Positions 42,001 through 52,676 of a stretch of DNA of 64,000 bases are shown piece after piece. Position numbers and translations under genes: made by a program. The stretch is from Farysia itapuensis. Taxonomy: Eukaryota > Basidiomycota > Ustilaginomycetes > Ustilaginales > Ustilaginaceae. A model generated the notes under the pieces. It saw only the letters and a list, made by a program, of their open reading frames with translations. It ran no database searches and was not told the DNA's origin. Every line of letters starts with the position of its first letter. The first letter of the stretch is position 1. The stretch is from contig JALBYC010000011.1 in NCBI GenBank assembly GCA_023212645.1, positions 186,001 through 250,000 on the forward strand, in the 5' to 3' direction.

Positions 42001-44424
42001 ATGAGTGGCAATACCTTCGACCCTAATGGCAAACACAACGATGAGTCCAAGCAGCCGAACGTGACCGTGTTCTCCGAACATTCGTTCCCTGCTGATGTCT
42101 TGTCCCCTCTCAGCAACGAAGCCAACTTGGACGAAGCAATTGACTTCTCAGCAGCTCCAGATCATTTCCAAAAGCTTCAGTCACACGCTTTAAATCGCCC
42201 AGGCGCAAGTAGCAGAGGCAACCTCAAAGCTTCACCTGCTGACCCGAGCGGATCCAAAGTTCATAAAGCTAAAGCGCTCATGTCCACCTCCCACGGAACG
42301 AAGCCTATGGCTCAGCCTAACACGCAAGACGACTTCATGCCCACTTCAACTAAGGCTCACATCACAAGCTCGACCGCTTCACATCACGCCAGCACAGCAC
42401 CTGCAGCAGGACCTGAGAAGGCTGCCGCTTTTTTACCCGGCAAGAAGCCTATGCAAAGCTCTGAAACAAGTCTCGACAGCCAGAACGAGGATTCTCGATT
42501 GGTGGAAAGCTTCCAGCGAAATCTCGAGCTCAGTCTATCGATATACCGATCTGAAAAAGCAGCAGCCTTTGCAAAAGTGATGCAAGACCGACAACTGTGT
42601 CAAGAATGGATCGCAGGCTCGTCCACTGCATCTGTCGAGCCGACAGAATTCAAGCTCGCCATTGGCCGACAGGTGACTGGTTTCTGGAAACATTCTCGGC
42701 CCACTGCTGCCGTCATCAAACAGCGTCAGGCAGTCGTTACGTCAATCCAGCGTGCAATTGATCGACGCTGGCCTGGTCAAAAATTGTATGTTGCTGCCTT
42801 CGGTTCCAGTGTCACAGGGCTCGTCACAGATTCCTCCGACCTTGATACAGTGCTACTTGATCCTACTCGTCCCCACGGCGTTGGGACACCTGAGCATCTG
42901 ATCCGCCCACCTTCCAGAAGCGTGCGCTATAGAGACAAGCTTCCCGATTGGTACAGAGTCTACAACATTGCTGATGCTATCAGAGACACGAACGCCTTTA
43001 CCGAGATCGTTGCCATCTCGGGCGCAAATGTTCCGATTGTCAAGATGGTCCACAAGGCAAGCAAGCTTCCGGCGGATCTCAATATCAACGAGCGCTTTGG
43101 ACTCTTCAACAGCCGATTGATCTCAGCCTACGCGAACTTGCAGCCAGAGATTGTCAGGCCTCTCACCTTCTTTCTCAAACACTGGTTCTCGGCGCGTGGC
43201 ATCAATGACCCGAGCGGCAGAGGTGGTGCTATGAGCTTTAGTAGCTATACCATTGCGCTCATGGTGATCCAATTCCTCCAGGTGCAAGGCATCTTACCAA
43301 ACCTCCAGGATGCACGGCTCGTTCAGTCGCTATCAGTACAGACTGCATATTTGTGGTCCCGTCCGAAACAGATCGGGTATCGCCGTGGCGGCAACTTCAA
43401 CGTGCAGCCCGAGGTTATCCCTCCGCAGCAGTACGACGTTACATTTGCTTCCACATCAGGCATAGACCATCGACAGATGGTGATCGATGTGGCACCGCAA
43501 TCTGAAGAGCAGACGACAGAGGACATCTTCAATCGAAAGCTTGGCGACTTGTTGCTCGGCTTCTTCCGATTCTACGAACATTTTGATTTCCGCAAGCAAG
43601 TCATCTCAATTGCCAGCGGCGCGCCGGTAGATTTACAGTCGGAGTCTGACCGTGTGGACCTCGAGTACGCGTCGATGGCCGAATCAGAGGATGATCAGTT
43701 CGATGATGCCTTTGAATCGCTGCATCTGGATACTGCTCACGACCGCCAGAGCGAAACGTCAGACAAGTGGGCGAATCCGGCGTTGTCCAAGTTCGTACAG
43801 CCAGCAGACTGGCACAAGGACGAGATCATCGTACAGGATCCCTTCATCACCGATCGTAACACTGCGAGAAACATCAAGAGCATGGTTATGCATCAATTCC
43901 ACGCCGAAATTCGTCGAGCCAATATCATGCTCGAGCAGGACTCGGCAGCAAATGGGCGTACAAAGGGCTCACGCGTTCCCTTTATCTCGGATCTGATGAT
44001 CCCCACCATGATCGTTCCGCCCGTCGACTACCACGAAGAAGCGGAAGAATCCGCCGCTCGATCTGTCTCAGAGAACCCCGCCGGACCTGCAGCCGAAGAG
44101 CTTGCTCGAACCAAAGAAGCCGAAGAGCAGATTGAGCAGGAGGTCAAACGCAGGACGACCAAGGCCTTCAAGAAGAACGAAAAGACTCGCATCAGGCGAT
44201 CTGCACAACCCCGTGGAAAGCGCAAAGCTGAAAACGACAATAATCAACTTCCGCTGCCAGACGGTCTCCGCTCAGATGAAGCGGGTGAGACAACCAGTAT
44301 AGCGCCAACAACGCAGCAACAGGGGCGACAGCGTGACGCTAAACCCGACTCGTGGATGCCTTCCGACGCAAGCTCGGCCTTTTCGTTTAGAATGGCGTCT
44401 CCTGGTCGATCCACGCCATCTTGA
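42001..44424 (+). CDS. Cid1-like non-canonical poly(A)/poly(U) polymerase
   Basis: 807 residues from the ATG at 42001; upstream in-frame codons are non-ATG. The first 200 residues are disordered. The nucleotidyltransferase core has the helix-turn motif FGSSVTG followed by SSDLDTVLLD (two metal-binding Asp), then VPIVKM and the likely third Asp in PADLNINERFGLFNSRL. The PAP-associated domain follows (RPLTFFLKHWFSARGINDPSGRGG, SFSSYTIALMVIQFLQ). The C-terminus is charged and Lys/Arg-rich, probably RNA-binding or nuclear. The family adds A or U tails to RNAs for decay or activation. Which nucleotide is used cannot be told from what I can see. Confidence 0.85.
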   Translation: MSGNTFDPNGKHNDESKQPNVTVFSEHSFPADVLSPLSNEANLDEAIDFSAAPDHFQKLQSHALNRPGASSRGNLKASPADPSGSKVHKAKALMSTSHGTKPMAQPNTQDDFMPTSTKAHITSSTASHHASTAPAAGPEKAAAFLPGKKPMQSSETSLDSQNEDSRLVESFQRNLELSLSIYRSEKAAAFAKVMQDRQLCQEWIAGSSTASVEPTEFKLAIGRQVTGFWKHSRPTAAVIKQRQAVVTSIQRAIDRRWPGQKLYVAAFGSSVTGLVTDSSDLDTVLLDPTRPHGVGTPEHLIRPPSRSVRYRDKLPDWYRVYNIADAIRDTNAFTEIVAISGANVPIVKMVHKASKLPADLNINERFGLFNSRLISAYANLQPEIVRPLTFFLKHWFSARGINDPSGRGGAMSFSSYTIALMVIQFLQVQGILPNLQDARLVQSLSVQTAYLWSRPKQIGYRRGGNFNVQPEVIPPQQYDVTFASTSGIDHRQMVIDVAPQSEEQTTEDIFNRKLGDLLLGFFRFYEHFDFRKQVISIASGAPVDLQSESDRVDLEYASMAESEDDQFDDAFESLHLDTAHDRQSETSDKWANPALSKFVQPADWHKDEIIVQDPFITDRNTARNIKSMVMHQFHAEIRRANIMLEQDSAANGRTKGSRVPFISDLMIPTMIVPPVDYHEEAEESAARSVSENPAGPAAEELARTKEAEEQIEQEVKRRTTKAFKKNEKTRIRRSAQPRGKRKAENDNNQLPLPDGLRSDEAGETTSIAPTTQQQGRQRDAKPDSWMPSDASSAFSFRMASPGRSTPS

Positions 44425-44572
44425 TGTAAACAATATCAACAGCATCCCGCAAACATGTTTCACAGGCAATTGACATCCAAGCATTGACCACACACATTCG
44501 TAGTTCTGTTGAGAGTTGAACGGTGACACAAATACATGCGGGATCTGAGAAAGCTTGGCAGAGTGCCTAGTT

Positions 44573-47290
44573 TTAGGGAAGTATGGCAACATCGAGTGAC
44601 TGGACCTGCATCTTGACGTGGTATAGTGCTCTTGCGAGGGCCTGTGCGTTGGCAAGCGCGGGATGTTTTTCGGCACCACTAGCGTGATGATGGTTTGAGA
44701 AAGACGCAGACTCTTCGCCGCCTGAAGCTGAAGCGGCGGGCGCGGCAGTTTGGCCGGCAAAGGGCGTCATGAACGGCCACTGGAAATCGAGCGGATCATG
44801 CACGGCACCTTCCGACGGTACGGGCTTGTCGTCAGCATCGATTTGTGCTGTTGCGGCGTCGCGTTTAGTGCCTCGTGGGGGATGAGACGATGCCCCAGCA
44901 CCGGTCGAGTGGAAACTGTGGCTTGTGATACGAAAGACGTAGAGCTGGACAAATTTCTCCGTCACCTGGAGGAGCGATTCTGCTTCCTTTGCCATCAAAA
45001 AAGTCTCTCGTCGCTGTACAAGAAGTAGGAGCAAGCCCGCTGCATGTCCCAATAGCCAGTGGTAGAATTGAGGCAGATAGGACAATTTTTCGCCAAACTC
45101 TGTCGTTGCAAGCTTGAGCGCAAACAGCGCAGAGTGCTTTGCAGTCGAAATAGTGCGAAGCTGAGCAATGGCTAGACGAGAGAACTCGGTCGGCGCGGAA
45201 GACGATGCTGTTTTGAGCGCGTGATGCGTCTCGTCAAGAATCCCGAGCTCGCTGTCCATCGGATGAGATGCCAGGAACGTGCGTGAGAGATGGTACAGCA
45301 AGGAGAGGTCGATCGATTCCAGCGTGGACTCGGACAATTCCGAATACTGAGACGTGAGCAAACGCCAGCGATTGAGTTCTTCGAGCCATTCGCGCCAACG
45401 TTCTACCATGCGAGTTGCTTCATATACCACAGCGTCGCGTCGAGCATCGGGGTTGTCACCTGAAGAATTCGATTTGGCCGCAGCTATGGCACTTCGCGCC
45501 GTGCGCTGAATTTCCTGGCCCGCAAGGATGATGGCCATCATACGGGCATGCGCGACCAGCTGACGGTCAGACGCAAAGGACCCAATTCCACCCCCACTGG
45601 CTGGAGTCTTATCGTTGCTGTTACTGGTGCTGGTACTCGGTGTGTCTGCTTGCAAGACTCCATTGCCGAAGGATTCTCCCAACTCGGCACTGTGGCTGCT
45701 TGCGTTAAGGAGCCCTTCGCAGTAGTGCGCTGGCTCGCTTTCCGGAATAAGACTAGGCTTGTCCTGCATCACAGCCTGTTGCGCTTCGGTGATATAAGAC
45801 ATGAGCCAGATGCGCAGCTTGCCAACCAGATCAATCTGACGAAATGGAGGCAGTATCGTCATCCATTCGCCTAGTGTCTGAGCAGATCGCACTTCGAAAT
45901 GCTCGAGATATCCAATGGCCCAATGTCGTGCTATGCGGGCAACCTTGTAGGCTGTTTCGCCCCCCAGCCAACACGCGGCTATACATGCGCCCGTGATCTC
46001 CTCAACACCAATGCCGAGCTCTGGATCGAGCGGCGCATATCGGTTGACAGATTGATCAAGTGTCAAAGGAGTGGAGAACGCCTCGTGTCGGAATCTGTCA
46101 AAGAGATGTCGACTGGATGGTTCGTGCATGGACGATACCATGAGGATACAAGCGAGGATGAGGGGTGTCATATGCTCATTGGCTGGATAGGCAGGAAAGC
46201 CAAAGCAATGCGGTTGGAGGTATCTTGCGAAAAACTTGAACAGATGCCGGGCTTGATCCATCGTTGCCAAGCCCATCGAGATGACAGTCAATCGGGGATC
46301 GCTGCGTCCGATGTAGTGCGAGGGATTGGCATATGGTGACGCGTATATGCTGGTCGAGGATACAGGTTTGTGTTGATCATCTTGGTAAGTTGGTGGCTCA
46401 TGAACAAAATGGATGATGGTCGATGGCCTTGTTTGACCGGCCTCGAGAGGCGGTGGATGATAAGAAGTGTGAGGCGATCTCGAGACTTTGTGATGGGGAG
46501 GGAGGGCAGATCTACTTGATACACTCGAGGGTGGAGGCTGTCCACCGAGTGGACGAAACGATTGAGGACCAGAGGAAATGGCTTTGTGCAATCGATACGA
46601 CGAAGCGGCTGGGGACGAAGGGGATGTCGCACTACGGATCTGCGAGTCACCTGGACTCAAAAGCCCACCTGCTCCATCAAAGCCCAGATAAGTAGTCGAG
46701 GATGGTCGGACAGAAGGAGGGTTCTGGACTGGCAGTTGAGGAGCGAGGTGATGCAAAGGTGGGAGTACTGTCCCTGGGCCAGCCATCTTTGAGTCATGTA
46801 GGTGCGGAGCAACAGGAAGGATCTTGGTGGGCGATGTGAGGGAGCCAGACGAATTGTTGGACCCAAGCGTGTCTGATCGACGGTGATGTCGAGCTTTGAC
46901 ATCCACGCTTGTTGAGCCACTACTCGTGCTGCTGCTTTGTTGCTGCTGCTGTACAAGCCAGTCGACGCTATCGCCGAGTCGCTGCAGAATGTCGTCGGTA
47001 CGCTCGCGCCAGGTTTCGTCGTCTGCACGCAGGCGAAACTTGCATTGTGACTGCTGGTTGGTATCTATGCAGCGCTTACACGGCGGTTTGCCATCGTGAA
47101 TGCATTTGACCTTGGATCGTCGACATAGCACGCAGGCCTTTTGGGGTTTGACCTCGAGCGGCGGAACGGTAGACAGCAGCGAGTTATCTTCCCTCTTCAC
47201 AGGAGAAGTTGAATGTGTCGGTGACGTATTCGAGGAAGGCGACACGGATGAGGCATCTGCCTTTGCATCTTGTCTCGCCTTAGGCGGCAT
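44573..47290 (-). CDS. Zn2Cys6 fungal transcription factor
   Basis: 905 residues from the ATG at 47290, which has G at -3 (an upstream in-frame ATG at 47437 would add 49 residues). A binuclear zinc cluster lies at about 51-82 (CVLCRRSKVKC, then CKRC and a final C), followed by a short coiled linker with a Gln run. A disordered Ser/Pro-rich segment leads to a fungal-specific transcription-factor homology region (about 350-850), with LFKFFARYLQPHCFGFPAYPANEH and EITGACIAACWLGGETAYKVARIARHW. The target pathway is not evident from sequence or neighbours. It shares a 251-bp promoter with RFC3. Confidence 0.88.
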   Translation of the reverse strand: MPPKARQDAKADASSVSPSSNTSPTHSTSPVKREDNSLLSTVPPLEVKPQKACVLCRRSKVKCIHDGKPPCKRCIDTNQQSQCKFRLRADDETWRERTDDILQRLGDSVDWLVQQQQQSSSTSSGSTSVDVKARHHRRSDTLGSNNSSGSLTSPTKILPVAPHLHDSKMAGPGTVLPPLHHLAPQLPVQNPPSVRPSSTTYLGFDGAGGLLSPGDSQIRSATSPSSPAASSYRLHKAISSGPQSFRPLGGQPPPSSVSSRSALPPHHKVSRSPHTSYHPPPLEAGQTRPSTIIHFVHEPPTYQDDQHKPVSSTSIYASPYANPSHYIGRSDPRLTVISMGLATMDQARHLFKFFARYLQPHCFGFPAYPANEHMTPLILACILMVSSMHEPSSRHLFDRFRHEAFSTPLTLDQSVNRYAPLDPELGIGVEEITGACIAACWLGGETAYKVARIARHWAIGYLEHFEVRSAQTLGEWMTILPPFRQIDLVGKLRIWLMSYITEAQQAVMQDKPSLIPESEPAHYCEGLLNASSHSAELGESFGNGVLQADTPSTSTSNSNDKTPASGGGIGSFASDRQLVAHARMMAIILAGQEIQRTARSAIAAAKSNSSGDNPDARRDAVVYEATRMVERWREWLEELNRWRLLTSQYSELSESTLESIDLSLLYHLSRTFLASHPMDSELGILDETHHALKTASSSAPTEFSRLAIAQLRTISTAKHSALFALKLATTEFGEKLSYLPQFYHWLLGHAAGLLLLLVQRRETFLMAKEAESLLQVTEKFVQLYVFRITSHSFHSTGAGASSHPPRGTKRDAATAQIDADDKPVPSEGAVHDPLDFQWPFMTPFAGQTAAPAASASGGEESASFSNHHHASGAEKHPALANAQALARALYHVKMQVQSLDVAILP

Positions 47291-47429
47291 GTCCTCTGGT
47301 GCCAGTGATGGTACAAGGCAGCATACAAAGATACGTGTGGGGAATGTCGAGATGCACGACATGACGGAATGACGAGCGAAATCGAAAATCGAGGCAGGGG
47401 AGATGTTAGAGCAATGAAGCGCGTAAAGT

Positions 47430-47464
47430 GCGTACATGCGTACATGCGTACGTGCGTAACGCGT
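47430..47464. repeat. GCGTACAT-type tandem repeat ending in an MCB core
   Basis: Two copies of GCGTACAT, then GCGTACGT and GCGTAACG, sit between the divergent transcription-factor and RFC3 starts. The array ends in ACGCGT (47459-47464), the MluI cell-cycle box, 78 bp before the RFC3 ATG. A similar TGCGTAACGCA palindrome follows at about 47489-47499. Confidence 0.6.
47459..47464. promoter_or_regulatory. Candidate MluI cell-cycle box upstream of RFC3
   Basis: ACGCGT is the core bound by MBF-type factors that drive G1/S genes, including replication factors, in ascomycete yeasts. Its position fits an RFC promoter. Six bases alone are weak evidence. Confidence 0.35.
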
Positions 47465-47541
47465 CTTCGCGCTGAAAAGTCACACTTTGCGTAACGCAAC
47501 AATCAGTCTCTCTCACCTGGCCCTCTCCCACATTGACAGTC

Positions 47542-48727
47542 ATGCTATTCGTCGACAAGTATAGGCCCAAGGCGCTGTCAGAACTCAACTACCACGAGGA
47601 TCTTTCCAAGCGACTGTCAAGTCTGGCCGAACACGAAGACTTTCCGCACACCCTCATCTACGGCCCATCTGGAGCAGGCAAGAAGACTCGAATTGCCTGC
47701 TTGCTTCGCGAGCTGTATGGGTCTGGCACGTACAAGGTATGTTCTCTCGTGACAGGTGAAAGGGGCCACGTATACTGACTCGAATCCTGATGAGCAGCTG
47801 AAAATCGATCAACGAGTCTTCCTCTCCCCCTCCAACCGGAAGATCGACGTCAACATTGTTTCGTCCAACTATCACATCGAATTGACACCAAGGTAAGTCA
47901 CCACGTTTAGGGCATGTGCCGGTACCGTGACTAACGTTCCTGTATCTTTCAACAGTGACGCGGGGAATTACGACCGACTTGTGATCCAAGACATCCTCAA
48001 AGAGATCGCACAGACGCAGAATGTAGATCTCAACGCCAAGCATCGTTTCAAGGTCGTGGTTATCAACGAGGCAGATTCCTTGTCACGAGACGCACAGAGC
48101 GCGCTGCGACGAACTATGGAAAAGTACATGTCCAACTTACGGCTGGTTCTATGTGCCACCAGTACCAGCAAAATCATCGGACCCATTCGTTCCAGATGCC
48201 TCTTGTTGCGTGTGGGCGCTCCCAGTGATGCACAGATTGGCCAAGTGCTGCAGTACGTAGCCAAGAAGGAACGCTTCTCTGTTCCACAGGACGTGCTGAA
48301 CCAAATCTGTGGCGACTGCAACGGTAATCTCCGAAAAGCAATCTTGGTGCTGGAAGCGCTGCGAATGCAGTCCCCTGATCTCTCTGCTGGCATCGCCATT
48401 GCTAAACCTGATTGGGAAATCTACATTGCCAAGACAGCCGACCTTATCCTGTCAGACCCGTCACCGCAAAACCTGCTTGCCGTTCGGTCCAAGCTGTACG
48501 AGTTGCTCGTACACGCTATCCCAGCGACGCTAATCATCAAGCACCTTACCCAACAAATTGTCAGCAAAGTGGACGAGAGCGTCAAAACCTCTATCGTTCA
48601 GAAAGCAGCCTTCTACGAGCTGAGAACACGCACAGGCTCCAAAGTCATCTTCCATCTTGAGGCGTTCGTCGCCAGCGTCATGCACATTCAGAAATCGTTC
48701 CTCTTGGGTATGGCATGGGATGATTGA
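47542..48727 (+). CDS. Replication factor C small subunit (human RFC3 / yeast Rfc5)
   Basis: Three exons, 47542-47736, 47798-47892 and 47956-48727, giving 353 residues; introns are 61 nt (phase 0) and 63 nt (phase 2). The start is MLFVDKYRPKAL at the ATG at 47542. The P-loop is YGPSGAGKKTR, then SNYHIELTPSDAGNYDR across the second junction, INEADSLS in place of a DEAD box, and ALRRTMEKY followed by the sensor IRSRC motif. The GKKT P-loop and the degenerate Walker B identify the human RFC3/yeast Rfc5 subunit. It is part of the clamp loader that places PCNA on DNA and serves in checkpoint RFC-like complexes. Confidence 0.95.
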
Positions 48728-48771
48728 TCCCAACCTTTGCAATGCATTCAATATTTGAAGCTGTGAATGTG

Positions 48772-51136
48772 CTAGGAGTCGTACTCGTTACTATCGCCGT
48801 TCTTTCGGTAGAACTTGGCGAGACGCTTGAGAGCTTCCTTGTAATTCTCGCGCAGATCTTCAAGCGCTGTCTTGCCGAGCTTGACTTTGGCAAGAGCAGA
48901 TGGCCGACCAATAGATCTGGCCATCTTCTTAAAATGTCGAGCTTCTTGCTCCTCGACAAGGGTCCATGCGTCGCCTTCCATGCCGGCACGGGCGGTACGA
49001 CCGACACGATGCACGTATTTCGCCGCATCAACAGGAGCGTCATACGAAATGACGTGGCGAACAGAAGGAAGGTCGATACCTCGCGAGATCAAGTCGGAGC
49101 AGACCAAACTGTTTGTCGCAGAGAGGAGATGTTAGTACAACATGTCGTCTTCGGTTTTTGCATGCAATAAGCACTTACATATCAATTTCTCCTTTAGCGA
49201 CCTGGGCGAGAAGTCGCTGTCTCTCTGAGGGCCGAAGCTCTGAGGAGTAGTTGTGGACGACCAGACGGCGATGACTGCCTATCTTGGCACCAGCTGCGTC
49301 TTCCGCTCGTACGTCTTCGAACAGCTCCACCAGCTTGACAAGGCGTGCAGCCGATTCGACGGACTTTGTGAAGCACAAAGCTTGACGGACTGGGGTTTCT
49401 GCAATATGGAGCAAGTACAGCAGATGCAGCGGCTTCTCTTCCGACGTGGTGACAAGCATATGTTCGTTCAAGCTACTCGGGAGCGCAAAGTGCTCGTGAT
49501 TGACAATGCCTGTCTCTGCATCGTTGTCCTGGATGGTGATGTAGTGTGGGTTGCGTAAGCCTAGTTCGGCGATCTTGGCAGGATCTCGCGTCAAAGTTGC
49601 TGAGAAAAGCAACTTCTGTACAGAAGGTGCAACTTCCTCTTGAGCGAGTGTTGGTATAGTCGAAAGCTTGCCTGAGTACAGTTGGAAGGGCGCCTCAGCA
49701 TCTGCGCTGGATGAAGATGATGATGACCTGGTCTCGACGGCAACAAGCACTCTACGAAGCCATTGCTGAAAGCTCTGGTTGAGAAGTCTATCAGCCTCAT
49801 CGATCACGAGAAAGCGCAAGTGCGCCAAAGTGAAGCCAGAGGTCGAGTCCAGATGGTCAATCAGTCGTCCAGGAGTAGCGATCAGAATGTCTACTTGAGG
49901 CGATGATTCTCCGTCGCCCATAATTTGGCCCTGCTCATGGGCGAAGCTGTGCGAGCCTGTCGCCGTGGCGATGCGCAGACCTGTACCCTTTGCAATCAGC
50001 TCAAGCGTGCTGCGAACCTGCGAGACAAGATCGCGAGTTGGAAGCACAATGAGTGCTCGCAGGCGCACCACTTGACGAGTCCGCAGCACTTCGACAATAG
50101 GCACGGTATAGGCAAGTGTCTTGCCGCTTCCGGTCGGTGCCGAGACGCAAAGATCTCGGGGAGGAGCAAATGGTCGATACAGCATACGGCTACGCGGCTG
50201 GGCCAGAAGGTATGGGATCACTGACACTTGCACAGCGAACCAATCTGTCACTCCAAGAAATTCGAGTCGCTGTCGAACACTGTCGCTGATGGCTACCTTG
50301 GCAAAGTCGTCACTAGCTTTAACAGAGCTTTGCTCTTCAGTGGACGAATCAAGATGGCCATCTTGCTGCACCGGACGAGAGAGATTAGGCTTCACGACTG
50401 TACGGTTTGAGAGACCTTCCGGTAGACCAAGAGAGCCGACGAGTTTGGGATCGACAGCGCGTTTCACGCCCGCAGCTGGGAATAGTCTTAACCCCTTACT
50501 TTCAGCCGGCCCTTCTTGAAGTTCGAAGGCAGCAGTCTTGTCATCAAGGTTTTCCACATCGTTGGAGCCAATTGTTGGGCCTTCTTGAGGTTCTGACTGG
50601 TCTTCAGAGCTCGAAGACTCATCTCCGGAAGAAGATGAGTCGGTTTCGGAAACGTCAGAGGTGCCGACAGCAACACTGGCAGCCGTCTTGTCTTCAGCCC
50701 CAAGCTTGACCTGTCTTTGGGCTATTAGCTTGTCCAGAGATTGCTCTTCCGGCAAGACGCCAGATGCTTGATCAGCTTCAGCTGTTCCATCGTCTTTCTT
50801 GCCCTTCTTCGGTGTGGCTTTGATCCTTGCTTTACGTCGTTCTTTTTTAGCTTTGAGATAGCGCGCTTTAGCTTTTGTCTTCTCCTTAGGTCCTATCCGT
50901 GCTTTTTTGACAGATTGCCGTAATAGCGGTGCTGCGTTCAACCTTGATGGGTGAATGTTCAGTGAGGGTGGGACCTTTGCAGGCGCTGCTGGTGGGGTTG
51001 GCGTGGTAGGAGCAGCATCGTTCACCAGTTTGCGTTTCTTTAGGATCTTTTCGTTGAGAGCATCAAGCTTGGAAGAGCTGGTCGATGCATCTGTTGGAGC
51101 TGCCCCGAAAGCATCGAAGCGCTTGACCGAGAACAT
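48772..51136 (-). CDS. DBP6: DEAD-box RNA helicase Dbp6 (DDX51)
   Basis: Two exons on the minus strand, 51136-49179 and 49108-48772, giving 764 residues. The 70-nt phase-2 intron splits GEIDILVCSDLISRGIDLP. The N-terminal 290 residues are Lys-rich then acidic/Ser-rich. The helicase core has APTGSGKTLAYTVPIVE, LPTRDLVSQV, TPGRLIDHL, DEAD in VIDEADRLLNQS, FSATL, and HRVGRTARAG in exon 2. The layout and the QVSVIPYLL region match Dbp6/DDX51, a nucleolar helicase for 60S ribosome biogenesis. Its stop codon is 44 bp from that of RFC3 (convergent). Confidence 0.9.
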
Positions 51137-51321
51137 GTCGATAGACTCTACTCCTCGATGGGATGTACTTGAGTGTACATCAGGGTCTCGCAGTCCCAAA
51201 CATCTGAGAAGAAAAAGAAATCTGGATTACAAATTGCCTGTCAGCACGCACTCTTCTCCACATCCTGCCACTGTGACTGCGCCGAGGCTTCTTGTCGACG
51301 ACGACGAGAAGGGTGTCTGCA

Positions 51322-52575
51322 ATGCCGACGTCAAGTGCAGCGCCAGGGAAGTCGACCACTGAGATTGCAAACGCTGGCTTCTCCCACATCCAAACGGGCA
51401 AGGGCAATGTTGCGCGTGTGTCGCCCGACTTTCTGGTCGTCATTGTCGACATAAACCCAATTGCGTGGAGCAGATACGACAAATCACACAGCAAAGCGAG
51501 GTCCAGATCGCGTTCACAGGATGCGGGGGGAGTCGGAGCGCTGCAGGATGCATTGAGCGCTGTTATGATCTTTCTCAATGCGCATATCGCCATGCAGCAC
51601 GAGAACGGGTTGGCGCTCTACGCTGCTGCGGGCACCGGAAAGGCACAGCTTCTCTACTCCACTGCCCACTTCTCTAGCAAAAGGTCGGCAAGCAATGCAG
51701 AAAGATCCAACGATGATCATTCGCAGCCGCATAGCAAGCCAGATGCAAACACGTATCAAGACTTCAAGCTGGTGGATGACAGCTTGTTGCAAGGCATCAA
51801 GGACACATGTCAGTCCATGCTCGAGAGGTCCGAGCAGTCTGCCAGCGCCGAGACAGATGCTGCCAAGTACGCTGCGCTCGCACGTTCGCTCAACATTGGC
51901 TTAGTGTCTGCACTTTCTCAAGCGCTTTGTCATCTCAATCGTCTCGCGTTGTCCGATGCGACGGATACACGCAACACCAATGTCTCGTCAGTCCAGACGC
52001 GCGCCGGTGGAGGTACGAGTGCTGCGCAACAGGGCTCAGCGTCCAGCTTCAAGTCACGCATACTGGTCCTCAGTGTTACCGAAGACGCCAGTACGCAGTA
52101 CATTCCCATGATGAACTGCATCTTTGCAGCTCAGAAGAACGGCATTCCGATAGATGTCTGCAAGCTCTTTGGCCCAGATACTGTATTTTTACAACAGGCA
52201 GCGTATCTCACCAGCGGGACCTACTTCCGACTCGACTCGACCCACGACCTGGACTCAGATCAGCCGCATACGGACACATCAACTTCAATGGACCTGCGCA
52301 CGAGTCTCGTCCAAACTCTGCTTACCACCTACTTACCGTCGAGATCACTCAAAGCATCCCTCAACCTGCCAACTCTCGAGGAGATCGACTTTCGAGCAGC
52401 GTGCTTTTGTCACCGCAACATTGTCGATATCGGTTACATCTGCAGTGTCTGTCTCAGTCTGTACTGTACACCACGTCCCTTCTGTCTGACGTGCAAGTCC
52501 AAATTCCCCGCCGATACGCTTGAACGCTATACGAGCGAGCTCGGTTTCACTGCGTCCACAGAGTCTGTTGCATAG
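51322..52575 (+). CDS. TFB4: TFIIH subunit Tfb4 (p34)
   Basis: 417 residues from the ATG at 51322. The vWA-like domain starts with DFLVVIVDINPIAW and continues to FKSRILVLSVTED and PMMNCIFAAQKNGIPIDVCKL. The C-terminus has the zinc-binding cysteine cluster in CFCHRNIVDIGYICSVCLS and the following CLTC. This is the p34/Tfb4 core subunit of TFIIH, which pairs with p44/Ssl1 in transcription initiation and nucleotide excision repair. Insertions rich in Ser/Asp (about 125-160, 215-240) make it longer than the yeast protein (338). It shares a 185-bp promoter with DBP6. Confidence 0.92.
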   Translation: MPTSSAAPGKSTTEIANAGFSHIQTGKGNVARVSPDFLVVIVDINPIAWSRYDKSHSKARSRSRSQDAGGVGALQDALSAVMIFLNAHIAMQHENGLALYAAAGTGKAQLLYSTAHFSSKRSASNAERSNDDHSQPHSKPDANTYQDFKLVDDSLLQGIKDTCQSMLERSEQSASAETDAAKYAALARSLNIGLVSALSQALCHLNRLALSDATDTRNTNVSSVQTRAGGGTSAAQQGSASSFKSRILVLSVTEDASTQYIPMMNCIFAAQKNGIPIDVCKLFGPDTVFLQQAAYLTSGTYFRLDSTHDLDSDQPHTDTSTSMDLRTSLVQTLLTTYLPSRSLKASLNLPTLEEIDFRAACFCHRNIVDIGYICSVCLSLYCTPRPFCLTCKSKFPADTLERYTSELGFTASTESVA

Positions 52576-52676
52576 CCTTATTAACACTACTTGTCACAAC
52601 CAGTCACTGCTATCGTAACATTCTGGAAGTTTTGTGGAGAGATAAAGGTGATTAAGGAGGGCGAAAGACATTGTTA

